Shown in pieces: positions 8,609 through 17,230 of a stretch of DNA of 64,000 nucleotides. Position 1 is the stretch's first letter; every line of letters starts with the position of its first letter. The DNA is from Devosia nitrariae (GTDB taxonomy: Bacteria > Pseudomonadota > Alphaproteobacteria > Rhizobiales > Devosiaceae). A model generated the notes under the pieces. The model had not been told where the DNA came from. It ran no database searches and worked only from the letters and a program-made list of their open reading frames with translations. Made by a program: the position numbers and the translations under genes. The stretch covers positions 1-64,000 of the forward strand of contig NZ_BSNS01000003.1 in assembly GCF_030160115.1 (NCBI RefSeq). Direction: 5' to 3'.

Positions 8609-9526
8609 TCACGGACGAACGCGGATGATCGTCTTCCCCTTGCGTCGCTCGGTCGGGTTGAATGCGGCAACAGCATCATCGAGGGACGAGATATTGCCGA
8701 TGTTCGTGCGTAGCCGCCCGTCACGCACTCGCCGGATAATCTCACCGAGCTGTGCGCGGTCAGCCACGAGCACAAAATCGATCGCCAGTCCGCCTGCGGG
8801 CTTTGCTTCTGCTGGCCCAGCGATGGTCACGAGTGTTCCCCCGGCCCTGATCAGGCCTGCGGACCGTTTCCCGATGTCGCCCCCGATGACGTCGAACACC
8901 AGATCGATTTCGCCGAGGTCCTCGAGCATGTCGTTCTCAAGATCGAGGAAGTCCTGAGCACCAAAATCGAGCGCCTTTTGACGATCGGCGGCGCGTCCGG
9001 TGCCGATGACGTGAGCGCCGGCCTCACGCGCCAACTGCGTTACCATCGACCCTACAGCACCAGCCGCACCGTGGACGAGGAGGCTCTGTCCCGCCTGAAG
9101 ACGACCATGCACGAAAAGTCCCTGCCACGCGGTCAGACCAGGCATCGCCACGCTCGCGCCGACCGTGAAATCGACGTCCCCCGGCAGTGGCGCGAGGTTG
9201 CGCGCCTCGATGGCGACGTACTCGGCAAGTGTGCCGGCACGATACGAATCCGAGAGGCCGAAAACCCGCTGACCTATCGACAGGCCCGTCGTGCCGTAGC
9301 CGAGAGTGGTAACAACGCCGGCTACCTCCTGCCCTGGAATCGATGGCGTTCGATCGCGATCGTGGCGATCTGTCCAGGTCGACGGCCAGGTCAGTTCGCC
9401 AGACGTAAAACCTGAGGCATGAACCTGAACAATGACGTCATTTATGGCAGCCGGCGGCTCGGGCTGATCCACCAGCTTCATTCCAGCCGTTCCCGCGGCT
9501 TGGTCCGTCACAACGATCGCTTTCAT
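8609..9526 (-). CDS. Zinc-independent NADP-dependent oxidoreductase (quinone reductase-like)
   Basis: Medium-chain dehydrogenase/reductase of the quinone oxidoreductase branch, 305 aa. GroES-like half with GQEVAGVVTTLG, then a Rossmann half with LLVHGAAGAVGSMV and IGTGRAADRQKALDFGA. The zinc-binding cysteine cluster of alcohol dehydrogenases is missing. Strong ribosome site GAGGGGGA before ATG 9526. It follows an MFS exporter gene on the same strand (47-bp gap), with an AraC regulator gene upstream. The trio looks like an inducible defence against a small toxic compound. Confidence 0.9.
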   Translation of the reverse strand: MKAIVVTDQAAGTAGMKLVDQPEPPAAINDVIVQVHASGFTSGELTWPSTWTDRHDRDRTPSIPGQEVAGVVTTLGYGTTGLSIGQRVFGLSDSYRAGTLAEYVAIEARNLAPLPGDVDFTVGASVAMPGLTAWQGLFVHGRLQAGQSLLVHGAAGAVGSMVTQLAREAGAHVIGTGRAADRQKALDFGAQDFLDLENDMLEDLGEIDLVFDVIGGDIGKRSAGLIRAGGTLVTIAGPAEAKPAGGLAIDFVLVADRAQLGEIIRRVRDGRLRTNIGNISSLDDAVAAFNPTERRKGKTIIRVRP

Positions 9527-9573
9527 GAATCCCCCTCGGCTGGTTTGGTTGCTCGGGACCTAGTGCGAAAGAA

Positions 9574-10827
9574 TCATTTGTGAGCTTCGGCGAGCTTCTC
9601 GCTGGTGGTGCTAGCAGATGTATCGCTGCCAGGATTTTGTGCCGCAACGAGCGTGAACAAGGTGGCGACGAGAGCAAAGCCGCCATATCCGAGAGCAATC
9701 TGCGGCAGCGAGAAGGTGTGGGAGAGTTCGCCGGAAATGAGGCTGGGGAAGGTAGCGCCGCTGTAGCAGATGAGATAGATCGCGCTGAAGATCGGTGCCC
9801 GATCCACGAGAGTGCTGCCGTTGAGTAGGCCACGGGTGGCGGCGCTGATAGCGATGCCCTGGCCTGCGCCGGCGAAAACTGTTGCGATGATGAACATTGT
9901 CAATGCCCCGGCATTGATCGCGGCGATGATGCCGACCATTCCCGCCAGGAAAGTGACCATGCCGATGCGTTGGGCCCCTGCTGGGGTGAACTGGCCTCCA
10001 ATTGGAGCGCCGAGAACGCTGGGAGCCATATAGGCGGCAAACACCAGTCCGAGAATGAGCGGGCTATTGGTATGAAGCTGGTCCTCGACGAGGGCGGGCA
10101 CAAAGGCTTGGTAGAATGCCCCTGTTGCCCAGGTGGCCAAAAACACTGCCGCCGCGACAGGAAGGAGATGCACGACACGCGCCGGTACGCTGACCCTCGG
10201 TCTTAACGACCGCCAGGCGCCCGGCGTCGGCGCAGCGGTTTCCGAACTGGTCATGATGAGTACGGCAGACAAGAGCAGCAAGCCGCAGCAAACCAGGTAG
10301 ATGAGCTCGCGCGGCCAAGGCCCGAATTGAACCAGGCCGCCGGAGGCGATCGCTCCGACGGTAAGTCCGAGCATTGGCCCCTGGCTTGAAGCGACGGAGG
10401 CCAACCATTCTGGCTTGGCCGGTGCGGCATCGACGATGTACGACGTCAAACTGCTGCTAGCCAGCCCGGTACCGAGACCGACAAGGAGCCGAGCGGTCAG
10501 CAAGGTGCCGATGTCATGCACATTCAGCAGCAAGAGACAGCCTGCCAAAATCAATCCAAGACTGGCGATCGCTGTAATGCGACGGCCCAGGTGATTGGAG
10601 AGCCGTCCCAATATCAGCAATGCGGTCATGGTCCCGACGGAGTAGGTGACGATGGCCATGGAGATGCCGAAGTTGGTAAAGCCCTCCTCCGCTCGATAGA
10701 TGTTGTATAGGGGAATCGGCGACGCAGCTGCGGCGAACGTGGCCACAAGGGCGAGCACGGCAGAAGAGAATGCGTGCCTGCGGCCGCCGCCATCGACCGG
10801 ATTGATCACTTGAGCCACGCCTTGCAT
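9574..10827 (-). CDS. MFS transporter
   Basis: Inner-membrane major facilitator superfamily permease of 417 aa with about 12 hydrophobic segments. The loop motif A is visible as LGRLSNHLGRRIT. I start it at ATG 10827 because AGAAGGGGA stands at the right distance; a longer frame to 10968 would read through the conserved element B. Substrate unknown; the drug-efflux type is likely from size and from the neighbouring oxidoreductase and AraC regulator. Confidence 0.85.
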   Translation of the reverse strand: MQGVAQVINPVDGGGRRHAFSSAVLALVATFAAAASPIPLYNIYRAEEGFTNFGISMAIVTYSVGTMTALLILGRLSNHLGRRITAIASLGLILAGCLLLLNVHDIGTLLTARLLVGLGTGLASSSLTSYIVDAAPAKPEWLASVASSQGPMLGLTVGAIASGGLVQFGPWPRELIYLVCCGLLLLSAVLIMTSSETAAPTPGAWRSLRPRVSVPARVVHLLPVAAAVFLATWATGAFYQAFVPALVEDQLHTNSPLILGLVFAAYMAPSVLGAPIGGQFTPAGAQRIGMVTFLAGMVGIIAAINAGALTMFIIATVFAGAGQGIAISAATRGLLNGSTLVDRAPIFSAIYLICYSGATFPSLISGELSHTFSLPQIALGYGGFALVATLFTLVAAQNPGSDTSASTTSEKLAEAHK

Positions 10828-10935
10828 CCAGCGTCCCCTTCTTATGCGCAATTGCAGTGAGTTCCGCGCCAGGTTGCGCCGGGTGCTACTCGATAAATTC
10901 TGCGACCATGATGGCAATTGATCAGCGCCAGCTTG

Positions 10936-10991
10936 GATTTTCCAATAGTCGGCGCATATCGTATCCATAGCGGCGGGGAATAGTCGCGCGT
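10936..10991 (-). promoter_or_regulatory. Conserved noncoding element, copy B
   Basis: Second copy of the element at 4131-4186 (40 of 56 positions identical). AATAGTCG words at 10944 and 10979 are again 35 bp apart, flanking TATCGTATCCATAGCG. It sits about 108 bp before the MFS start, in the same orientation relative to that gene as copy A has to the metallo-hydrolase gene. The AraC regulator encoded immediately upstream (11091-12074) is the obvious candidate binder. Confidence 0.45.
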
Positions 10992-11090
10992 CAGTCGTTT
11001 TCGCGTTTTCGTCATCGGTATGCCTGCCGTGACATCGAAGCCTTGTAGGACGCGCCCCGAAGCGGCTTTTCGCCCTCGCATCGAGGATTC

Positions 11091-12074
11091 CTACGTTGAA
11101 CTTTCAGCTGGCTCGAACTGGGTGCTCCGCTTGGCTTCAGCCCGGTATTCGGATGGGTCGGTGCCATAGTGCCGGCGAAAGGTTCGCGTGAAACTGCTTC
11201 GGCTTTGGTACCCCGCCTGCATCGCCACCTGGTCTATCGAAATCGCGTTCGCAGCGAGCAAGCTGGCAGCGTGACGCATCCGTAGGCGCCTCAGGACAGC
11301 CATCGGCGACTCGCCAAACGCCGTAGTGAACCGGGCCATGAATGCGGAACGACTGAGAGCCACCGACTGGGAGAGAGAATGCACCGTGTGCTGGTCAGAG
11401 GGCCTATTCGCCATTTCGGCGAAGGCCCTCGCGATTGGTGGGTCATTAAGAATTGAGAACCGTTCGACCCACGGGTTCGTCGATATAAGGCATCGCCTCA
11501 GGAGTGACAGAAGCACAAGCTTCAACAGGGCTGCAGACATCGGCCCTCCTCCCACTTCCTGCGAAGCCAGTTCCGACATTGCGTAGTTCATCACCTGGTC
11601 CAACTGGTCGTGCGCATCGAACGTCTCGACGATCGGCACCGGCTGAGAGGCGAACAGGTCGAGCCCCGCGGCGTAGAGTGCGACGAACGACCCGCACACT
11701 ACCCGCAGCACAGGTTCGGCTTCGCCGATTGTGTGACGCGGCGAGGCGCCGGGAACGAAAATGACTGCCTGCTCTCGACCCGGTGACCGTGTCAGGGCGC
11801 CACTGGCATCGGGCGCAATGATCGTCGTCGCCTTGCCTGCGGGAACGACGACGAGGGTGTGGGCGCAGAAATCGACCGGCGGCTCTCCCTCGACGAGGAT
11901 TACGCCGGAACCGGCAAAACCGTAGTGGATCGTCGGGTGCTCACCCCGCGCGATTTCCAGGCGCGTACCCGCCGCCATCGCACACTCTGACAGCCTGACG
12001 TGGCTGACCTCCAACGTCGTCATCAGCCTGTCGAGATCGGCGCGCGAGATACGCCAAATGGGTTGAACCGTCAC
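11091..12074 (-). CDS. AraC family transcriptional regulator
   Basis: 327 aa. An N-terminal cupin-like sensing half (about 1-190) of the type with GSGVILVEGEPP and VVVPAGKATTI, and a C-terminal double helix-turn-helix (VHSLSQSVALSRSAFMARF and IDQVAMQAGYQSRSSFTRTF). The start is GTG 12074 with GAGG upstream. It lies upstream of and parallel to the MFS and oxidoreductase genes, so it probably controls them, perhaps through element B. Confidence 0.9.
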   Translation of the reverse strand: MTVQPIWRISRADLDRLMTTLEVSHVRLSECAMAAGTRLEIARGEHPTIHYGFAGSGVILVEGEPPVDFCAHTLVVVPAGKATTIIAPDASGALTRSPGREQAVIFVPGASPRHTIGEAEPVLRVVCGSFVALYAAGLDLFASQPVPIVETFDAHDQLDQVMNYAMSELASQEVGGGPMSAALLKLVLLSLLRRCLISTNPWVERFSILNDPPIARAFAEMANRPSDQHTVHSLSQSVALSRSAFMARFTTAFGESPMAVLRRLRMRHAASLLAANAISIDQVAMQAGYQSRSSFTRTFRRHYGTDPSEYRAEAKRSTQFEPAESST

Positions 12075-12336
12075 GTCCAGGAGCCTCGTGGTAGCGACCC
12101 CACATCAGCTCGGCGTTTGGGACAACGGAACTGGTCCCAGACTGCGCGGGCAACGCCGACAGTCCAGGATGAATGGCTCTTCCGCACTCCAACCTGGTGT
12201 GGTTGATCGTCAGTTCGTGTGTGCACTCGCCTTGACGGGACTGCCTTCAAACAATCACCCAGATGCGCGCGGCGGAGTAGCCCTTGGGGCCGAATTTGAT
12301 AAATTCAGCCAGGACATGAATTCGCGAGAAAAACCG

Positions 12337-12352
12337 TCACGATATAACGTGA
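12337..12352. promoter_or_regulatory. Small inverted repeat in a gene-poor gap
   Basis: TCACG and CGTGA arms flank ATATAA, a 16-bp operator-like dyad. It lies in the 592-bp stretch 12075-12666, where I find no convincing gene. It may control the GNAT gene about 310 bp downstream, but no regulator is linked to it. Confidence 0.25.
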
Positions 12353-12426
12353 GATCCATGAATGGAGGCGTCGTCTGACACGACGAACGCAGAAGCGCAC
12401 CGCCTGCCTTCCGAACTCTCCGAAAC

Positions 12427-12609
12427 GTGCACTACCACCCGACCATCGACGCCAGCGAAAGCCCTGGCACCTACGTGGACGCAGTTGCAGGAGCCATCGA
12501 GATCGTCAGAGTAGGAGCGGCGAAGATGCTGCGAATCCACGATGGGTCTCCGTTCGTCCAGATACGGTTCGCCTTGGTGCTCGGAGCGAATAGGGGCGCA
12601 GACAGTTGA
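12427..12609 (+). pseudogene. Unassigned open frame, possibly an enzyme C-terminal remnant
   Basis: A 60-codon open frame with a non-ATG start and no ribosome site. It reads sensibly around AGAIEIVRVGAAKMLRIHD. That part has a faint resemblance to the RVHDV end of dihydropteroate synthases, which would make it a decayed C-terminus. The flanking sequence 12075-12426 contains nothing I recognise. Low confidence: it may be chance. Confidence 0.2.
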
Positions 12610-12666
12610 AACGCGCACCGATACGGTGGTTGACGCTCGTTCTATTGACGCTGTGGGAGGCACAGA

Positions 12667-12948
12667 ATGGACGCCGAGATCATAGACAATCCAGAAAAGC
12701 ACCGTTTCGAGCTGCCCCTCGACGGTGGTGCGCTCGCGGTCTCCTATTACAAGGAGGAAGACGGACGGGTGGTCCTGCTCCACACCGAGGTACCACAGGA
12801 GCTTTCGGGACAGGGGATTGGGTCGCGCCTCGCCCGCGGCGTATTCGAATCTCTGCGAGCCAAGGGACGCCGCGTGATCGCCAAGTGCCCATTCATGGCG
12901 GCATATGCTTCGCGGCACCGGGAATATCTCGCCATGCTCGACGGCTGA
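12667..12948 (+). CDS. Small GNAT-like N-acetyltransferase (NATD1/YidJ type)
   Basis: 93-aa single-domain acetyltransferase-like protein of the short Gcn5-related group. The acetyl-CoA pyrophosphate loop is VPQELSGQGIGSRLAR, followed by the CPFMAAY...HREYL tail typical of this group. GGGAGG lies just before the ATG. Substrate unknown. It borders a relic zone (trbI tail, AbiE pair) on its right. Confidence 0.85.
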   Translation: MDAEIIDNPEKHRFELPLDGGALAVSYYKEEDGRVVLLHTEVPQELSGQGIGSRLARGVFESLRAKGRRVIAKCPFMAAYASRHREYLAMLDG

Positions 12949-12952
12949 CCGC

Positions 12953-13121
12953 TCAAGGAAGATCCACCAGGACATTGAGCCTGTAGCCTGGGCGAATTTC
13001 CAACGCGGGCTGGACTTTTAGGTTGCGCGTGACTGTTTGATCAGAGATCTGGCCGAACGTCTGGGCGAAAGCAACGAGGAAATCGGAAACGGCCACTGCC
13101 CGGTGTCCAGTTTTAGGCTTT
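12953..13121 (-). pseudogene. C-terminal remnant of a TrbI/VirB10-like conjugation protein
   Basis: The frame reads ...QTVTRNLKVQPALEIRP-GYRLNVLVDLP and then stops. This matches the end of TrbI/VirB10 proteins, where a RN(L/I)xxQPTLxxRPG segment precedes a VxVxKDLVL-like end. Only about 50 codons remain. The upstream part is lost where the truncated AbiEii frame ends, so the junction lies near 13120. It indicates a former integrative conjugative element or plasmid insertion. Confidence 0.5.
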
Positions 13122-13397
13122 TCAAGAGAAATGCTCGTGCTCAAGATCGGTGCGGTCGAAGGACAGGTCGATGTCCTCGGAAAAGCGCGCGATGATGCCG
13201 AAGGCCTTCGACAGAGAGGTTCCGCCCTTGAAGACCAGGCTGGCCGCGGCTCCGTCTTGAAGACCGAACAGGCGCTTCAAGGTCCAGCAGACCCAGAAGT
13301 CTTTTTCGATGATGGTATTGGCGACGCCACGACCGACGCCGGTCTCTCCGAAGAGCGCCGCCCTATCGCCAGCCGGGAGAAGAGCGACTTCATCCAT
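13122..13397 (-). pseudogene. AbiEii-type nucleotidyltransferase toxin, truncated
   Basis: The first 91 codons of a type IV toxin of the AbiEii/nucleotidyltransferase family. IIEKDFWVCWTLKRLF and the catalytic VFKGGTSLSKAFG...RFSEDIDLSF (GS-x-D-type metal site) are present. Family members are about 250-300 aa, so two thirds are missing: the frame ends at 13122, where trbI-like sequence begins. It overlaps the antitoxin gene by 8 bp, as in intact AbiE operons. Almost certainly non-functional as a toxin. Confidence 0.8.
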
Positions 13398-14019
13398 CGG
13401 CCGAACTCGCGGCTGTACTGCCGATCGAGATCAGCGTGGGGCGCATCCAGGCCGGAGCCTGGATGGCACTGGAGGCGAGCACCTTCTTGTCGTTGGCCGA
13501 CAACTGGCGTGCGGCAACCTTGACAACGTCGGCAGCACGCCCCGCACCCACGTGGCGAAGCGCCTGAACGACCGTGCCGGCCGGGCTACCCGGTGCGATC
13601 AGGTGCTTGGGGGAGGCGTGACGCAGATCGACCACGCGTTTGCCCAGCACGATCCGGCGCGAGGGTCCGTTCGTCAGATAGAGGCTCTTTGCCGGAACCT
13701 GGGTCGACAGGCCAAGCGCATTCGCAGCGTCCGCGCCCGCGATCTGGGCCTGCGAGCCGGTCTCGCGCGCTAGCGCTCTGGCAATGTCGTCGGGAGCCGG
13801 GGAAAGTGGGCCCAGCTTCGGATGGACTTTCGGGAAATCGTAGAGACCACGCGCCAGGCGACGCATCTTCCCGCTCTTGACCAGACGCGAAAGGGCCTGA
13901 TCGACTGCGGCACGCCCCGCCACATCGAGGAAATCACTTGGCGTAAAGACGCCGCCGCGCCCGCCGGCGCGGGCACGCTGCATGATCCGATCGGGAACCG
14001 ATGCCATCGTCGTTTTCAT
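13390..14019 (-). CDS. AbiEi-like antitoxin (DUF6088 family)
   Basis: 209-aa protein with an N-terminal winged helix (RAGGRGGVFTPSDFLD...RRLARGLYDFP) and a C-terminal AbiEi-type domain (IAGADAANALGLS...SLYLTNGPSRRIVLG). In type IV systems this protein represses its own operon through its winged helix and counters the nucleotidyltransferase toxin. The gene looks intact while its partner toxin is cut off. A perfect palindrome touches its start codon (14021-14050), fitting autoregulation. Confidence 0.82.
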   Translation of the reverse strand: MKTTMASVPDRIMQRARAGGRGGVFTPSDFLDVAGRAAVDQALSRLVKSGKMRRLARGLYDFPKVHPKLGPLSPAPDDIARALARETGSQAQIAGADAANALGLSTQVPAKSLYLTNGPSRRIVLGKRVVDLRHASPKHLIAPGSPAGTVVQALRHVGAGRAADVVKVAARQLSANDKKVLASSAIQAPAWMRPTLISIGSTAASSADG

Positions 14020-14020
14020 G

Positions 14021-14050
14021 TGTCAGAAAATGGTATATGTTTTTCTGACA
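14021..14050. promoter_or_regulatory. Operator palindrome of the AbiE-type operon
   Basis: Perfect 10-bp arms TGTCAGAAAA (14021-14030) and TTTTCTGACA (14041-14050) with a 10-nt AT-rich spacer, one base upstream of the antitoxin ATG (14019, minus strand). The spacing of the arms is 20 bp centre to centre. Autorepression by the winged helix of AbiEi-type antitoxins at inverted repeats is established in other bacteria; its use here is inferred. Confidence 0.7.
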
Positions 14051-14149
14051 TTCAAGGCGCTTTGTTTCCCGTCAAACCGAGTCCCCCAAACCGCTCTCGA
14101 GGAAGCCATGTCTGGGCCGTCAGCCTCTCGGCGGGCAATTGACTGTTGA

Positions 14150-14662
14150 TCAGACGGGTTCGCCGGCTTCAACCGGGGTCGCCCCTTGGGCGAGCTTGAG
14201 CCGCGTCCAGACATTCATATTGATGATCACCGCGGCGATCTCAGCGATTTCAACTTCGCTGAACTGCTTCGCCACCTCATCATGTGCAGCAGCAAACGTC
14301 GCCTGGTTGAAGATGGTCAGGGCTTCACAATAGGCAAGAGCGGCGCGCTCGGCATCGCTATAGAGCGTGCTTTCCCTCCAACTCGGCAGATTTGCGATGC
14401 GTTCGGGTTTGATGCCCTGGTCCGCCGCCACCCGGCTATGAAGGATGAGGCAATACGAGCAGGGGTTGAGTTGGGCTACTCGCAATCGCAGCAACTGCGC
14501 AAGCTGGCCGTCGATCTCCAGCTTTGCCGTGTAGCCGACCGAGGCCGCCATAGCCTTGGCATGCTGATGAAAGTCCACCAGGTCTGGGTTGAAGCGGCGA
14601 TCCTCGAACCTGATCTCTGAACCCACGCTACATTCTCCGGATCGAAGATTTTCCACTGGCAA
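14150..14662 (-). CDS. AhpD/carboxymuconolactone decarboxylase-family protein
   Basis: 170-aa alkylhydroperoxidase-D-like protein. The redox site NPCSYCLILHSRVA has the CxxC plus downstream histidine of the AhpD core; QLLRLRVAQL precedes it. Such proteins act as small peroxidases or thiol-disulfide partners. The start is uncertain: about the first 15 residues have no clear homology. It stands alone, 53 bp downstream of sirB1 on the same strand. Confidence 0.85.
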   Translation of the reverse strand: MPVENLRSGECSVGSEIRFEDRRFNPDLVDFHQHAKAMAASVGYTAKLEIDGQLAQLLRLRVAQLNPCSYCLILHSRVAADQGIKPERIANLPSWRESTLYSDAERAALAYCEALTIFNQATFAAAHDEVAKQFSEVEIAEIAAVIINMNVWTRLKLAQGATPVEAGEPV

Positions 14663-14715
14663 CTGACCCTCGGCTCCGCCCTTGACGGGCGCCGCGACAG
14701 GAACGGCAACGCACG

Positions 14716-15528
14716 CTATAACGCAACAGGTCCGGTCGATTTAAGAGCGTCGAACGCCTTCATGATCCGATCACGCGTTTTCTTGTCCGACGCGATTTCC
14801 GACATAGCGAACAGGCTTTCCCTGGCGCCCGCCACGTCGTTGAATCCCAGTTGCAAACGCGCAAGTTTTTGCCAGGCATCGAGCACACGCGGCGCGACCT
14901 GCGTGATCCGCTGATACACTGTCAGCGCCCGGTGAGGGTCGTTTCCATCTTCCGCGCGAACAGCCTGGTTGTTCAACAGCCGGGCCAGTACGTCACGGTT
15001 GCTCATCCGAAGGACGCTGAGCGCGGAAGCGTCGCCTTCCTTGCCAAGGCAGGCCCGGGAGATCGCCGCTATCTTCTCTTCTGACATCAGGCCGCCACCC
15101 GCGAAGGGATCGCTCACCACGGGGCTCTTCTCGCCGACCTGGACCAGCACATGGCCCGGCAGATTGAGCACATAGGCGCTCCATCCCGCCCGGCGGGCTA
15201 TCGCGACATAGAGGATCGACAGCGCAATCGGCAGGCCGCGCCTGCGATCGAGCACCTGGATGAAATCGGCGTTCTCCGATTCATCATAACTGTCGACGTC
15301 GCCGACAAAGCCAAGCTCTCCATGCAGGATGCGCGAAAGCACGACGGCTCGTTCTCTCGGAAGAACCGCGCTCCGACCTTCGTCGCACACCCGGTCCTCG
15401 ATCTCTTCGAGCTTTTTGAGATATGGCGCGATATCAGTATTCTCGTGATCCAGGTGGCTCAGCGCAAGCGAAGCCAGGTCGAGCAGGATATCCTCATCGT
15501 CGATGAGGCCGATGGTAGCGACATCCAT
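14716..15528 (-). CDS. sirB1: SirB1 family protein (transglutaminase-like plus TPR)
   Basis: About 270 aa. The N-terminal transglutaminase-like core has RRRGLPIALSILYVAIARRAG and the LPGHVLVQVG...VSDPFAGG histidine/aspartate region. The C-terminal third is TPR-like (LLNNQAVRAEDGNDPHRALTVYQRI). The function of SirB1 proteins is unclear. I prefer ATG 15528, preceded by AAGGAG, over the TTG two codons earlier; that TTG overlaps the stop of the upstream thioredoxin-like gene, so the pair is co-translated. Confidence 0.85.
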   Translation of the reverse strand: MDVATIGLIDDEDILLDLASLALSHLDHENTDIAPYLKKLEEIEDRVCDEGRSAVLPRERAVVLSRILHGELGFVGDVDSYDESENADFIQVLDRRRGLPIALSILYVAIARRAGWSAYVLNLPGHVLVQVGEKSPVVSDPFAGGGLMSEEKIAAISRACLGKEGDASALSVLRMSNRDVLARLLNNQAVRAEDGNDPHRALTVYQRITQVAPRVLDAWQKLARLQLGFNDVAGARESLFAMSEIASDKKTRDRIMKAFDALKSTGPVAL

Positions 15529-15530
15529 GA

Positions 15531-16466
15531 TCAATTCTCCTTCCTAATCGAGCCAAGCTCAGCCACCAGCGCCGGCCAGCTCTGGCGAATATCCTGGCGA
15601 TAGGTGTCGTCCCCGCTCGATCGCTGCAGCTCCGCATCGGCAAGCCATGCGGATTGCTGCGGGCTGAGCAGGCACGCGAGCCAATCGCGATAGGGCACAG
15701 CCAAATTGATCCGTGTACGCTGAGCCGGCGTTAGAGGCAGATGGCGGGCCACGTTTTTGCGCAGGTAATACTGTGGTTCACCGTCAAGCTCGAAACCGAC
15801 AGCGTCGGTCGGGCTGAACAATTCCGCATGAGCATAGGAATCCAGATCGGACCGCGAGACCTCGCGCGGATCGAAATACACCTGCACCACTTCCTCACCA
15901 TCGATCCAACCGGCGTCGGTCGTGATGACCGCCGGATGCTGGGCGAGGCTCGTTTCGCCAGACCAGAAGCATGGCGTTGTGTAGGTGACACATTTGCTGA
16001 GGCCATATTCGACCAGCAGATCGCGCCCCAGCAACCGGAAATAGCCGGGGACATCATCGCCGAGCATCTCGAGGACGGCGGTGATCTTTTCGTGGAGCCC
16101 CAGCGCATCGTAGCGATCGGCCAACTTCGGCAGGAGCTCGGCTCCATCAGGCCCGAGAAACCGCACGACGGGGTTGTTCCACGATGGCTCGTCGTAGCGG
16201 CGCAGAATCTCGGCGTCTGTACCGGGATGGTTGTTGAAGATTGCGACCGGCACGAACCGATCGGAGATCAGTTCCACCATCAGAGGATGCGTGAGGACGT
16301 CCTGCCCAAAGCGCACGCAGGTCGAACACCCGGGCACCTCCTGAAACAACAGCAGAACCGGTTTGCCCATTTCGGCCGCCAGGGCCAGGCCGCGATCGTG
16401 ATCGCGCAGCCACGCAACGTCGCCGAGCTCACGATGCTCGCGAAAGGAGGTTACATTTTCTTGCAT
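15531..16466 (-). CDS. VPGUxT-type thioredoxin-like protein (cysteine form)
   Basis: About 311 aa. The N-terminal thioredoxin-like domain has EVPGCSTCVRFG, the VPGU-x-T motif of a recognised thioredoxin-like (seleno)protein family, with cysteine where other members have selenocysteine. A second region resembles methionine sulfoxide reductase A: TPCFWSGETSL, TDAGWIDGEEVVQVYFDP. A likely role is repair or detoxification by thiol chemistry, but no activity is known to me. ATG 16466 is preferred; an in-frame GTG at 16499 is possible, and neither has a clear ribosome site. It overlaps sirB1 at its stop. Confidence 0.7.
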   Translation of the reverse strand: MQENVTSFREHRELGDVAWLRDHDRGLALAAEMGKPVLLLFQEVPGCSTCVRFGQDVLTHPLMVELISDRFVPVAIFNNHPGTDAEILRRYDEPSWNNPVVRFLGPDGAELLPKLADRYDALGLHEKITAVLEMLGDDVPGYFRLLGRDLLVEYGLSKCVTYTTPCFWSGETSLAQHPAVITTDAGWIDGEEVVQVYFDPREVSRSDLDSYAHAELFSPTDAVGFELDGEPQYYLRKNVARHLPLTPAQRTRINLAVPYRDWLACLLSPQQSAWLADAELQRSSGDDTYRQDIRQSWPALVAELGSIRKEN

Positions 16467-16591
16467 GCCCAAAATATGGTGAGCCCGGTTCGTGATCACA
16501 ATAACGGTTGGCGGCTAGTGCACTCTCGGATCGCTGAGCGAAACGGGTTGACCCGATCTCACTTTCAGGTCCTGGGGCTCGACCGCCTTCC

Positions 16592-17071
16592 TCAACTACC
16601 CGACGGTGGCGGGCGCTTCATGATCAACAGGTCTCTCACATCGTGCAGATCTTCTGCCGACGAGATGGCAACTGTCAGCCATTTCCCGTCGATGTATGTT
16701 TTGGCCTCGTCGTAGAGCTTGACCAATTGCGGGCGCCAGACATAGCGCCTCTCTTCAAACTTCTCTCGTTCTGCCCCTCCCATGACCACCACGGTCGAAA
16801 ACCGTCGATACTCGGGCACCAAGGTGGTGAACGCCTTGGTTTTCTTGTAGCGAAGGGACCAACCACGGCTCTTGCCGCCGTAGAGCCAATCAGGCGCGAA
16901 AACCCCAGGGTAGAATTCATCGATCCACTTGCGCAGCTCAGCCCAACGCTCGAATGCCTCGGGTCCGATCCAGCTGCGGATGGCGGTGTCGTCGGGCGGC
17001 GCTGTTTTGTCAGTGATCCTGTCGCCGATCCGGGGAACTGTCCCCTCGGCAGTACCAATGGATGAAATCAT
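16592..17071 (-). CDS. DUF3788 family protein
   Basis: 159 aa, soluble. It matches the DUF3788 pattern: WIGPEAFERWAEL, WLYGGKSRGWSLRYKKTKAFTTL, VVVMGGAEREKFE and a C-terminal DVRDLLIMKRPP. Members are thought to bind small molecules or hydrophobic ligands, but no role is proven. Single gene; the 159 bp before it toward the azoreductase hold no visible gene. Confidence 0.85.
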   Translation of the reverse strand: MISSIGTAEGTVPRIGDRITDKTAPPDDTAIRSWIGPEAFERWAELRKWIDEFYPGVFAPDWLYGGKSRGWSLRYKKTKAFTTLVPEYRRFSTVVVMGGAEREKFEERRYVWRPQLVKLYDEAKTYIDGKWLTVAISSAEDLHDVRDLLIMKRPPPSGS

Positions 17072-17230
17072 CGAAAAACCTTTTTCATGACCCGGGCGGA
17101 CGCCGGAGGGTTACGATACGGGCGCCAACGACCTGCGGCGTGCGCACGAAGAGGCGACGACAGATCGAAGCTTGGGACTGCGACGGCGCAAAGGAAAATC
17201 ACCTTTGGCCATAGGATCGATAGCCGAACG

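Noticed and set aside
12337..12975. A 212-codon minus-strand frame
   Set aside because: It runs antisense to the GNAT gene and through the gene-poor gap without ribosome site or recognisable motif.
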